DNA from: Pyrenopolyporus hunteri | Taxonomy: Eukaryota; Ascomycota; Sordariomycetes; Xylariales; Hypoxylaceae | NCBI GenBank assembly: GCA_902806595.1 | Contig: CADCXC010000003.1 | Coordinates: forward strand, 3,162,001-3,226,000 | Direction of reading: 5' to 3' | DNA length: 64,000 nucleotides | Shown: positions 39,691 through 51,970 of the stretch, one piece after another | Layout: every line of letters starts with the position of its first letter | Position numbering within the stretch: position 1 is the first letter of the stretch | The notes under the pieces: model-generated | What the model saw: only the letters and a program-made list of their open reading frames with translations | The model's database searches: none | What the model was told of the DNA's origin: nothing | Program-made: the position numbers and the translations under genes

Positions 39691-42429
39691 ATATATTATG
39701 TTATATTTAATAAATAAAAACGATTAATAATTTCGTGAAATTATATTAAAAAATTATTAAAATTAATATATAATCGAAAATATTATTTCGAAGTTTAAAT
39801 AATAATTTAAAAGTTATAAAAAATCCGAAAATATATATAATAATATTTAAAATATTAAAAAAATCGTATAAATAAATTAAAAATTTTTAACGAATTATTA
39901 TTTATAAATTTATTAAAATTATTTTATTATATCGTTTTATAAAATTTTATCGTTACGTTATTTTAAATATTAATTAAAAATATAATGTAAATAATAAAAA
40001 AATATATAATTTTCGATATAATAATAATAATAATTTATAAATTAATTAAAAAAGTTATATTAATTTTCGATAACATTAAATATAATATAAAAAATTAAAT
40101 AATTTTAACGTTAAAATTTTTAATATTATATAATTAAAAAATGTTTAAAAAAGTTATTTTAAATAAAAATTTAAAATTTATATTTAAGTTTTAATAAATA
40201 ATTTTTATTAAATTAAAAACCGTATTAATAATATCGATTAATTATTATTCGTAAATAAATAATTAAATATAAAAAAAACTAAAACGTAAAAATAATTATT
40301 CGATTTTATTATATAACGTTAAACGAATTATAAATTAATATTATCCCCGTTTTATAATACGATATAAATAACGTTTTTTTTAAAATCTTAAAACGATTTT
40401 TAAATAAAACGACTTTAAATTTTAAACTTAAAAATCTTTTAAATATATTAAATTTACTTATTAATAATATCGATTATTAAATAATACGAAATTTTTATCG
40501 TAAAAAAGTTAAAACGATTATAAATTTTATAATAATTAAAGTTAAAATTAAATATAATACGAAATAGATTAAAATTATCTAAAAAATAAACGATTAAATA
40601 CATTTAAAATTATATAAAAAATATAAATTATTAAATAAACCCCCTTAAAAATATTTAATATAACGTATCGAATTATTAATAATTATATAACGTATAAAAT
40701 TTCACGTATATAAATTAAATATATTAACGTATTAATAAATTTATAAAATTATATTAATAATATAATTAATTAAAATATTATTAAAAATAAATTTATATAA
40801 TCGATATATTATTTAATAAAATAAAATAATAATAAAAAAATAACGACGAATAATATTTTTATAAAATTAAAAAAATTATTAAAATTAAAATATTTTATAA
40901 AATAAAAAAAATATTTTTTAATATATAATTAATAATATAAAAAAACTTTTTAATATAAAACGTTTTTAAAATAATCGAAAAATAAAATAAATCTCATTTA
41001 ATAAAAAAAGAAAAATATAAAATAAAAATATAAAAAAAATATCGAAGATATTAAAAATAAATATTAAAATCCATTTTTTTAAAAAAAAAATCTTATATCG
41101 TTAATTTTATTATCGATTATATAAAACTTTCGACTCTTTTTAATAATAAATTTTTATTTTTTATTTTATTTTTTATTTATTTATTTTTTTTTAAATAATT
41201 TTTTTTATTTTTAATTTATTTATTTAAAATATTTATAATATTAAAATTTTCGATTAAATTATTTATTATATTAAATGTTTCGACTTATATATATAAAAAT
41301 TTTATTTATTTTAAATTTCCGAGTAAAATTTTTTTTTAATAAAATTATTACGTATATTTATTTATATATTATTTATTTTTTAAAAATTCGTAATTATAAA
41401 AACCCTCGATTAAACCTTTAAAAAAGTTAATAATTTAATTAATAAAAAAACTTTTAAAATACCTTTTAAAATTTTTAAAAAAATTTAAAATATATAAATT
41501 TAAATATAAAATAACTTTAATAAATAATCATTTTATAAATAAACGACATTAATTATTTAATTTAAATTAAAAACGTTTTTAACGAAATAAAAATATAATT
41601 AATTATAACTTTTATATAATAACGTAATAAAATAAAAAAATTTCGATTTAAACGTAACGATTATAACTTAATAAATATTTTAAACGAAAAAAAATATTAA
41701 AAAAGATTATCGATATCGTAAAAATTCATTTTTAATTTAATATTTATAAAATTATTAAAAATTTAATTATTATAATATCGAAATAAATATTAAATATTAT
41801 TAATAAATATAAAAACATTAAATATTATTTAAACGATATTAAAAAAAATCGATAAAAAATTAATTAAATTATTAATAAATTCGAAAAAACGTTATAAATT
41901 TCCAATTTAAATAATTTAAAAATTTTAAAAATTTACGGAAATTTTAAATATAATTACGAAACGATATTAATAATTATTTTAAATAAATTAATTAAATTAA
42001 ACTTATTATAATTTTTATAATTATTTGACGAAAAAATTATTTTAAAATTTTAAAAAAATAACGAAATTAAAATAATTAAAAAAAACGTCGAAAACGAATA
42101 TAATTAAAATATTTATATTATTTCGAATAAATCGAAAAAAATTACCTAATCGTATAAATCTATTAAAATTAACGAATAAATTAAATTTTTATACGATATT
42201 ACGAATAAAATCGATTAAAATTTTAAAAAATTAAAAATTTTAATATAATTTATAAATATTATTATAAAAACCGTATTCGAATTATTAAACGAAATTAAAA
42301 TCGTAACCTCGTAAAATAAAAACATAAAAAATAACGAAATAAAAAAAATTAACGATATTAATAATAAAAATATTAATTTAAATTAAAATTAAAATTTTCG
42401 TAAAAAATTAAAGTTTTCGTAAAAAAAAA
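39691..42429. other. Mutated AT-rich sequence, unidentified
   Basis: A-rich on the plus strand with long stretches lacking any array. Stops in all frames. No gene or RNA recognised. Confidence 0.4.
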
Positions 42430-42541
42430 TAATAAAATACGCGCACGAATTTTATTATCGTACGAATATTTTTAATTTATTATTTAATTAAAATCGATAA
42501 TAATTATATAATTTTAAATAATTACGTTTTTTATAATATTT
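42430..42541. repeat. Dispersed ~115-bp repeat, copy 2
   Basis: Matches 22921-23036 in the same orientation (TAATAAAATACGCGCACG start). Its right end abuts the family A copy at 42539. Confidence 0.6.
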
Positions 42542-43326
42542 AAAGTTTTTTGGAAATATTATTTCGATTTTTTTTTTAATAAAAAAAATTTTAATTACGT
42601 AAAAATTTACGAGTTATATTTTTTACGTTATATTAATTATATATTATATTATATTATATTACGTTACGTTACGTTAATAAATTACGCGTATATTTCGCGT
42701 AACGATTCGTATTAATTTTTATTTAATTAATTAAACCGTTTAATTAAATCGTTATATATATTATAATTATTATATTTAAAATTATTCGCATTTTAATAAA
42801 CGATTTTATTAATTAATTTAATTTAATTATAATTATAATTTTAATTTTAATTTAACGTATAATTTAATTTAAAAAAAATCGAATTAAATAAATCGAATTA
42901 AATAAATCGAATTATATAAATTTAATTATATAAATTTAATTTTAATTCGATATATTTTTCGTAATATTTTTTTAAATATTTTTCGATTTATATATTTAAA
43001 ATTAAATATAATTATAAAAATAATTTTTTACGACGATTATTTCGAAAAATAATATAAAATAATTTCTCGTAATAATTTTATTAAAAAATAATATAAATAA
43101 TTCTTATAACGGATTTTTTTAAAAATAATATAAAATAATTTTTTACGACGATTTTTTTAATTATAATATAAAATAATTTTTCGTAAAAATTAAAAATATT
43201 ACGAAAATTATATTAAAAATTATATTAAAAATTATATTAAAAATTATATTAAAAATATATAAATATAAAAAAAATCGTAAAATTAAAAAAAATCGAAAGT
43301 TATTATATTATTTTACGAAAATAACT
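42539..43326 (+). mobile_element. Family A element, short mutated copy
   Basis: Hairpin remnant near 42539 and AATTACGTAAAAATTTACGAG at about 42592. Then come TATAT/ACGTT units (42630-42675), AATT blocks, only three or four 38-bp units (43010-43190), four 12-bp units (43198-43255), and a 3' end GTTATTATATTATTTTACG. At about 790 bp the arrays have contracted. Confidence 0.75.
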
Positions 43327-43641
43327 TTTAATTTTTAAATAAATATTTATTTTAATTAATAAAAAATTAAATTATTTTAAAAATAAAAAACGATTATATT
43401 TAATTAAAAATTAAACATTAATAAAAGTTTAAAAAATTTTAAAATTAAAAAAGTTTATATCGTAAAAAAATCGTTTAAATTAATAAAATTAAAATTATTA
43501 ATTTTTAAATAATTTAAAAAAATTATTTTAATTTATTTTATTAAATTATTTATATTATAATCGAATTATTTTCGTTAAATAAAATATATTTAAATAAAAA
43601 ATTCAAAAAAATAATATTTTATTTAATAAATAAATAAAATA

Positions 43642-44396
43642 AGTTTTATTATTAACACTTTTTAAAATTATTATCGGGCTTTATTAACACTCTTAATATA
43701 AAAAGTACATCTCTTACCCCGTACTCGGCCCCATTAACACATTCTCATACAAAAATACAACAAATTAAATAGTTTCTCCGAGTACGAATACACTTTTTCA
43801 ATTGATTTAATTGATTTAATTTTCATTATAAATCTTATTATATATTCCATTATATCTCATTAATTTTAAGGATATAAAATATAAAAAATACATCGTTAAT
43901 TTCGTTTTAATTAAACTTTTTTAATAGTATAAATTTTATATCGATGTATGTTTTATTTTAAAAATTATTTAAATATATATTTAATTTTATACGAATATTA
44001 AAAAAATATACGACCGTAAAAAAAAATCATATAACTACCCCGGGCTATTATTTATACTTTTAACACCCGTATAAAATTAAGTATATATTTAAATAACTTT
44101 TAAAATAAAACATACATCGATATAAAATTTATACCATTAAAAAAGTTTAATTAAAGCGAAATTAACGATGTATTTTTTATATTTTACATTTTTAAAATAA
44201 ATGAGATATAATAAAATATATAGTAAAAGTTATAAATAATTAAATTAATTAAAAAAAATATAAAATGTACATTATATATTAACGCGATTATACGTAAATT
44301 TATATATAAAGTTATTAAATACGATAAGTATTTTAATATATTAAAAGTGTTCATAAAATTCGATAATAAAACGAAAGAATATTAATAATAAAATTT
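43642..44396 (+). mobile_element. Family B element, partly mutated, 9-bp TSD
   Basis: Starts AGTTTTATTATTAACAC. The TSD AATAAAATA is at 43633-43641 and 44397-44405. The first ~170 bp keep many C in CA, CC and CT contexts (for example CCCCGTACTCGGCCCCATT) while G is largely converted to A, so only one strand was mutated there. The rest is mutated on both strands. 755 bp, non-coding, with the inner inverted repeat intact in outline. Confidence 0.85.
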
Positions 44397-44652
44397 AATA
44401 AAATAATCGAATTAAAAATAATATATTTAATTTAAATATATTAAAATAATCGTATATATTTATAATTATATTTTAAAAATATCGTTGTTTTAATAAATTA
44501 CGTAATTATTAAAAAATTTATAAAATAAATAAAATTAAAAATATCGAATATAAATAAAAAAAATACGAAATTAATAATCGTTTTAATTTATATTAAACGA
44601 TATAAAAAAAATTTTAAAATACGTAATTATAAAAATCGTAATTTTAAATAAA

Positions 44653-45435
44653 AATTAATATTCGCATTTTTTATTTTTAATATCGAATTTTTATTCGCAT
44701 TATTAATATAAGAAATACATTTTTTTACTATTTATTCGATTTTATTAACACATTTTTATATAAAAATATAATAAATTACATAATTTTTTCGAAAACGAAT
44801 ATTTTTTTAAATTTAATTTCTTATATATATTAAATTATATATAATTTTTATTATAAATCCCATTATAAATTTTATTATATTTTATTTATTTTAAAAATAT
44901 AAAATATAAAAATTATATCGTTAATTTTGTTTTAAATAAAATTTTTTAATAATATAAATTTCGTATCGATATATTTTTTATTTTAAAAGTTATTTAAATA
45001 TATATTTAATTTTATACGAATATTAAAAAAATATATAACCGTAAAAAAAATTATATAACTATTTCGAGTTATTATTTACACCCGTATAAAATTAAATATA
45101 TATTTAAATAATTTTTAAAATAAAATATACATTAATACGAAATTTATATTATTAAAAAAGTTTAATTAAAACGAAATTAACGATATAATTTTTATATTTT
45201 ACATTTTTAAAATAAGTAAGATATAAAAGTAAATATATTAAAAAATATAATAAAAATATAATAAAAATTATATATACTTAAATTAATTAAAAAAAATATA
45301 AAATATATATTATATATTAATATAATTATACGTAAATTTATATATAAAATTATTAAATATAATACATATTTTAATATATTAATAATGCGGATAAAACTCG
45401 ATATTAAAAATAAATAATATCAATATTAATTTTTT
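44653..45435 (+). mobile_element. Family B element, second subtype, mutated, 9-bp TSD
   Basis: Left end AATTAATATTCGCATT is mirrored by ...AATATCAATATTAATT on the right. The TSD is TTAAATAAA (44644-44652) against TTAAATTAA (45436-45444), with one mismatch. Segment D copy 1 near 39553 has the empty site TTAAATAAA. 783 bp. Confidence 0.8.
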
Positions 45436-45580
45436 TTAAATTAATATAAATAAAAAATCTTTTAAAAATATTAAATTAATAAATAATTTATAAAATTATA
45501 AAAAATATTTATAAACGTTAAACTCAATAAAAAAAATATCGCGCGATAATATAAATATAAATTTTAAAATAAATTAATAA

Positions 45581-46566
45581 TTAATTATTTCGAATATATA
45601 TTATTTCGTAATATATATTTTAAAAAAAATTATATATTTTCGTTTATATAAAAAAATCTTTTTTTATAGTTTTTTTAATAAATAATTTTTCGTTTTAAAA
45701 TATTTTTATAATATATTAATTTTATTTTATTAAAATTATTTTTATTATTTTTTTAATTTAACGTACGTATTAATTAATATTAATTAATATTATTAAAATT
45801 AAAAATGTAAATTAATAAAATTAATAAAAAATTTTATTATAATAATATACGCGATATTAATAATTTTTTTTCGTATAATATTTTTTTATTTATATTAAAA
45901 TATTTTTTATTATATTTTAAAAAATTAAAATTTTAATTTAAATGTAAATTTACATTAAAAAAATTTAATTTTATCGAATAAAAAATATAAATAAATTTAA
46001 AAAATTAATTAAATATATATTTGATTATTTTTTTTAATTTTTTAAAAATTTCGATTTTATAATTATAAAATTATAAAATATAGATTTATATAATATTGTT
46101 TTTTAATAAAAAACGACGTAAATATTATTTATATTAATAAATTTTAAATTTTTAAATAAAAATAAATTATATATTTATATAATTAAAAAAATTAAAAAGA
46201 TTTTTTAAAAATAAATTTAAAATTTTACTTTAATTGATTTTTAAATTATATTACGTTAATTATATTTAAAATTAAAATTTATATTAATATAAAAAATATA
46301 TATCTTAATAAAAATAATTTTAATATTATCGAAGTTTTAATTAATTTTATATTATAATATAAATAGTTAAAATAAATTTTAACAAAATTAAAAAAAATCG
46401 AAATAAAAATAATTAAATACGTTAATATTAAAAAAATTAATATATTATATCGAAATATTTTTAATTTATTTTAAAAAAAACGTTTATATCGATATATGTA
46501 TATATTACGTTATAATAATAATTAAAATTTTTTACTTTTTAAATATTAATATAATTAATAATTAAA
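45581..46566. other. Mutated AT-rich sequence, unidentified
   Basis: No array, RNA or gene recognised. Confidence 0.35.
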
Positions 46567-47054
46567 AGTTATTTTCGTAAAATAATATAATAATTTTCGA
46601 TTTCTTTTCGAATTTTACGATTATTTCTATAATTATATATTTTTTAATATAATTTTTAATATAATTTTTAATATAATTTTTATAACATTTTTAATTTTTA
46701 TAACATTTTTAATTTTTATAACATTTTTAATTTTTATAAAAAATCATTTTATATTATTTTTAAAAAAAACGTCTCGAAAAATTACTTTATATTATTTTTC
46801 GATAAAATCATCGTAAAAAACCATTTATATTATTTTTTAATAAAATCGTCGCGAAAAATTACCTTATATTACTTTTCGAAAAAATCGTCGTAAAAAACCA
46901 CTTTATATTATTTCTCGGAAAAATCGTTACGAAAAATTACCCGTATAATTATATTTAATTTTAAATATATAATTCGAAAAATATTACGAAAAATATTACG
47001 AAAAATATTACGAAAAATATATCGAATTAAAATTAAATTTTCATAATTAAATCT
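46567..47054 (-). mobile_element. Family A-type 3' end, truncated
   Basis: Reverse orientation: hairpin remnant GTTATTTTCGTAAAATAAT, three 12-bp units, a short TTTTTATAACATTTTTAA array (46676-46735), then 38-bp units up to about 46940. It is cut off by the adjacent family B element. It could be an independent A copy, or the far end of the right-hand family C copy, since A and C share their other terminus. Confidence 0.6.
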
Positions 47055-47812
47055 AAAACATTATTATATATATTATTTATTTTTATTATCGGATTTTTAT
47101 TTATATTATTAATATAAAAAATATATTTTTTACCCCGTATTCGATTTTATTAATAAATTTATATATGAAAATATAATAAATTAAATAATTCTTTCGAATA
47201 CGGATATATTTTTTAATTAAAATTATTATATATATTATATTTTATATGTTTTATTATATATTTTATTATATCCCACTTATTTTAAAAATGTAAAATATAA
47301 AAATTATATCGTTATTTTCGCGTTAATTAAACTTTTTTAATAATGTAAATTTCATATTAATATATACCCTTTTTTAAAAATTATTCCAATATATATTTAA
47401 TTTTATACGAATATTAAAAAATATGCGACCGTAAAAAAAAATTATATAATTACTTTTAAAACATTATTTATATTTTAAATTAATTTTATATTTAAATAAT
47501 TTTTAAAATAAAACATATATTAATATAAAAATTATACTATTAATAATTTTAATTAAAATAAAAATAACGATAAAATTTTTATATTTTATATCTTTTAAAT
47601 AAATGAAATATAAAATAAATATAAAAAAATATAATAAAAATTATATATATATTATTAAATTAATTAAAAAAAACATAAAATATATATTATATATTAATAC
47701 GATTATACGTAAATTTAAATATAAAATTCTTAAATATAATAAATATTTTAATATATTAATAATAAAAATAAAACTCCATAATAAAATATAATAATTTATA
47801 TAATAATGTTTT
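47055..47812 (+). mobile_element. Family B element, second subtype, mutated
   Basis: Terminal inverted repeats AAAACATTATTATATA and complement. Inner inverted repeat visible (near 47330 and 47530). No convincing 9-bp duplication, and the left flank is family A while the right is not, so a deletion has probably removed one flank. Confidence 0.7.
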
Positions 47813-49147
47813 AATTTATAATCGACGATAATAACGATTAAAATTTAAATTAATTTTATATTAATTAAAAATATTATCGTAATAATAAAAACGATAAATA
47901 TTAATTTAAAAAAACGATTTAAATTTAAAAACGTTATTATTAAATATAAAAAAAAATTAATTTATTAAATATTTCGAAAATAAATAAAAAGAAATTTAAA
48001 AAATTTAAAAAATTTAAAAATTTAAAAATACAAATAACAATATTACGTTTTTAACGGGTTATAAAAAAATTAAATAAAAAAATTCGAAATCGAAAAACGA
48101 CGATTAAATCGTTATAACTTTCAAAACGAAAAAAATCGACTTTTAATATTAATTAACCCCGATATATTTAATTAATTAAATATATTAATATTAAATTATT
48201 TTTTATTATTTTTTATTAATAAATTAAAAAACTAGTATTATATTTATTTTAAATTTATATATTAAAAATATTTTTTCAAATATTATTTTTAATATTAACG
48301 TAATTTAAATATTTATTAAAAAATTAATATTAAACTTTTATAAAAAGTTTTTTAATCGAAACTTTAAAATAAATAATAATTAAATTAATAAAATTAATAT
48401 TAAATTTAAAAATAATTATAATTAACGTTTTATTTAAATTAATTAATTTTTATATTATAAATTTAAATATTTAGTTTTTTATATATTTAAAAAATATAAA
48501 TCGATTAAATATATATTTAAATAACGTTATTAATTAATTAATCGAAAAAATGATATAATTATCGCCGTTATTTATAAATAAAAATATTTATAATTTTATT
48601 TTAATAATATGATTTTTTTTACGAAATTCGAATTATACCGTATTTACATTTAATTTAATTATTTTTTCGTAATTAAATTATATATTTTTTTAAATAAAAT
48701 AAATTATAACGTCGATATTAAAAATATTAAAAAATTTAATAAATGTTATTATTATTATTAAATTAAAAATAAAACTTCGTAAAAATTTAAATTACGAAAT
48801 CATCGTTAATATTATATATATATTTAAATAAACGTTTCGTTTTATATATAATCGATATTATTATAAAGTTTTAAATTATTTAAAAATACGTTTACGAAAT
48901 TAACTTTTAATTTTATTTTTTAATATTTATAATCGATATATATTTTCGTTAATATAATTAAATAATTTTAAACTTATTTAATAATTTATATTAATAAATA
49001 AAAATAAATATAATTTTTTTAAAGTTACGATTTTTAATAATTATACGTAAATTATTATAAAGTTTATATTAATTTTCGAAAATATCTTAAAAATTAAATT
49101 AAAAAAAATTTTAAAAAACGTTTAATTTTAAATTTTATATTTTATTA
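47813..49147. other. Mutated AT-rich sequence, possibly family C interior
   Basis: No recognisable gene. Its position between a family A-like end and the right-hand family C copy makes it a candidate for C interior, but there is no second copy in the window to test this. Confidence 0.35.
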
Positions 49148-49162
49148 TTATAAATATAAATA

Positions 49163-49762
49163 ATAATGATAATAATAATAATATATTTAACGTTCGATTT
49201 AAATTATATTATTAAATTATATTACGTATATTAAATCCGACTTTATTTAAAATATAAAACGGTAAAAATAAAAATTTAATTCGAAAAAAACCCCGTATTT
49301 ATATATTAATATTATATAAAAGATTTTTTATTATTTCCCGTTTTTTAAAAAAATTTTCGTATTATAAAATATTTTATCGTAATTATTTTTCGTAAATTTT
49401 ACCGGGATTATTTAAACGTTTTTTCGATTATTATCGATTATTTTTTTATAAAATATAATTTTTTTTAAAAAAGTAAAAAAATCGCGATAATCGAAATAAT
49501 TAAAAAATTAACGGGTTTTATATTTTAATTAAACGTAAAAGGTTTGAAAAACGTGTTATATAAACGAATATTATATAATATAACTAGGATTTTACTTTTA
49601 TTTATACCGGCATATACCGATTAACCGCGTCGAAATGGTCGAAGCGTCGGTAATAATTAACGAAATAACCGTACCCGGTTCGTTTCGTTAAAAAGCGGTA
49701 TAAAACCGGCCGGTTAAAAATAAATTCCTTAAAGTTAAATGTCGCGGGTAACTTTTAACGGT
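49163..49762 (-). mobile_element. LINE 3' fragment, 15-bp TSD, partly unmutated
   Basis: 600 bp aligning to the 3' part of the LINE at 17146-19485. Perfect 15-bp TSD TTATAAATATAAATA at 49148-49162 and 49763-49777. The 5' portion (about 49560-49760) keeps many more G and C than the tail (for example CCGGCCGGTT), so mutation was incomplete there. Confidence 0.85.
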
Positions 49763-49777
49763 TTATAAATATAAATA

Positions 49778-51970
49778 TCGTTAATAATTTAAATCGGTTA
49801 TATAATTTAAAACGTTTTTTTAAAAATTTAAAAAGTTAAAAATTTATTATTTCCGATAATAAAAATAAAAACTTTAATTTTAATCCGTCGATTTTTAAGT
49901 TTTTTATTATAAAAAACGAAATAAAAATAACTTTTAATAAATATATTATTAAAAAAATATTTTTATCGATAAAATATATATTTTCGTTTTAATTTAAAAT
50001 AAAAATTTTAATTATATATTTCGCGTCGTTAATTATTTTTAAAATTTAATAAATATTTTCCGTAATTATAATAAATATTTTTTTAATAAATATTAAATAT
50101 ATCGATATTTTTATAATAAATATATTTATTTTTTAATACGTATTTATTAATACATAATTTCGATTTAAGGATTTAATATATTATTTAAATAAAAAAATAT
50201 AAACTTTTTAATTATATTTTTTTATAAATATAATATATATTTAAAAATTTATAACGTATCGTATTTTATTTAAAAAAATTATCGTTTTAACATTTATATC
50301 GAAGATAATATTTTTCGACTATATAAACTTTTAATTTAATATATTAATATTTTAAATTATTTATTCGTTAACTTTTAACCGTTTTAATAAAATTACGAAA
50401 ACTTTATTTATAATTTTTATTTATTAATTAAATAATATTACGAAGGTAAATTTTAATTATAATTTATAACTTAAAATATAATTATTATTTAAAGTTTTAA
50501 CTTTTCGATTTTCGATTTTTAAATTAAATAACGATCGGTTAATTATTAATTTAAATTAAAAAAAGTTTTCGTAAAAAATAATTATAACGATATTTTTAAA
50601 ATTTTCGTTAAATTTATTACGAGTTTTTTAAAATTATTAATATATTTTATAAAAATCTTATTTAAACATTATATTATATTCGTTTATAATTAAATTATTA
50701 ATATTTTTTTATTAAATTTATTTTTTAAAAAATATTTTATATTTACGACTTAAAAATAAATTTATAAGTAAATATATTATTATTTTTTCGATATAAATTT
50801 CGACGTTATTAAATATTATTATAATTTTAATTCGTCGTCGGTAATTTTTCTCGTTTATTATTTTTATTAAAATTTATATAATTACGTTTTTTTTATATTA
50901 CTTTTACTTTTAAAATAATAAAATAGTTATAATATTTTTATATTTATATTATTTTTAATAATATTTACTTTATTTAAATATTATAATATAATATTTAACG
51001 TTAAAATTTATTTTATATTTAATTTTTCGTTTATAATTAAAATATAATTAATATTTATTTATCTATTTTTTAAAAAATAATTAATTCGTAAAGTTATAAA
51101 TATATTTTCTCGTAATTTTTAATAAAATATCGATACGATTTCGTTATTTATTTTAAAAAAATCTTTATTTTAAAAAATATCGTAATTTCGTATTATATTT
51201 AATAATAATTTATCGTTATTAATTTTTTCGTCGATTTTACGTAGTTTTATATTATTTAAATATAATAAATTATTTTTTTATATTTTAATATCGTTTAAAA
51301 TTATTTTTTTTATTAAAGTAAATTTATTAAAAAATATTGTATTTTTTATTTAAATAATATTTATAATACGTCGATATTTATTTAATTTCGAAACTATCAA
51401 AAAATCGAGTATTTTAATAATTTCGTTAACGTTATAATTTTAAAAAAACCTTACGATATTAAATTCGAAAATATTCCTACTTTTTTAAATTATTTTATTT
51501 AAATATAATAAAACATTATTTTTAAAAATTTAAATATATTTAAAATTTTTAATTTTATTATTTTAATTGTCGTTATTTTTATTATCGTTATTTTAATTTT
51601 TATTAAAATTAAAATCGTCGCTATTAATTATTTTATTTTAATTATTATATACGTTTTAAATTTTCGTATTATATTCGATATCTTCGTATAATTTTTTTAA
51701 AATATCGAAATTACGATTAATAAACATTAAACGATCGATTAATTTTTAATTTTTTTTATATCTTTAAGGATATTTATATTTCGTTCGATATAAATTTATT
51801 TTAAAAAAAGAATAATCTTAAATAAATAATAATAATTCGATTAAAAATTCCCTTTTTTTAAAATTTAAAAAATAAAAATTAATTAATAAAAATCGAACTT
51901 TTTTAATAATTCGTTAAAATTAATAAATCGATCGGTTTTAATTTTTTTCGTTAACTTTTTTACGATTTCG
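49778..51970 (-). pseudogene. Decayed coding-like sequence, probably family C continuation
   Basis: Read on the minus strand, a frame from about 51700 to 51200 runs for well over 100 codons if mutated Trp/Gln/Arg stops are ignored. It contains acidic/Asn-rich text and an IIKILDFLIVSKLNKY-type stretch. It has no second copy here and no recognised domain. Confidence 0.4.

Larger units (their letters stand above)
43330..45580. repeat. Segment D, copy 2 (split by two family B elements)
   Basis: The D pieces are 43330-43641, 44397-44652 and 45436-45580. Their order and orientation match 38790-39690. At the first insertion about 80 bp of D present in copy 1 is missing. Confidence 0.65.
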
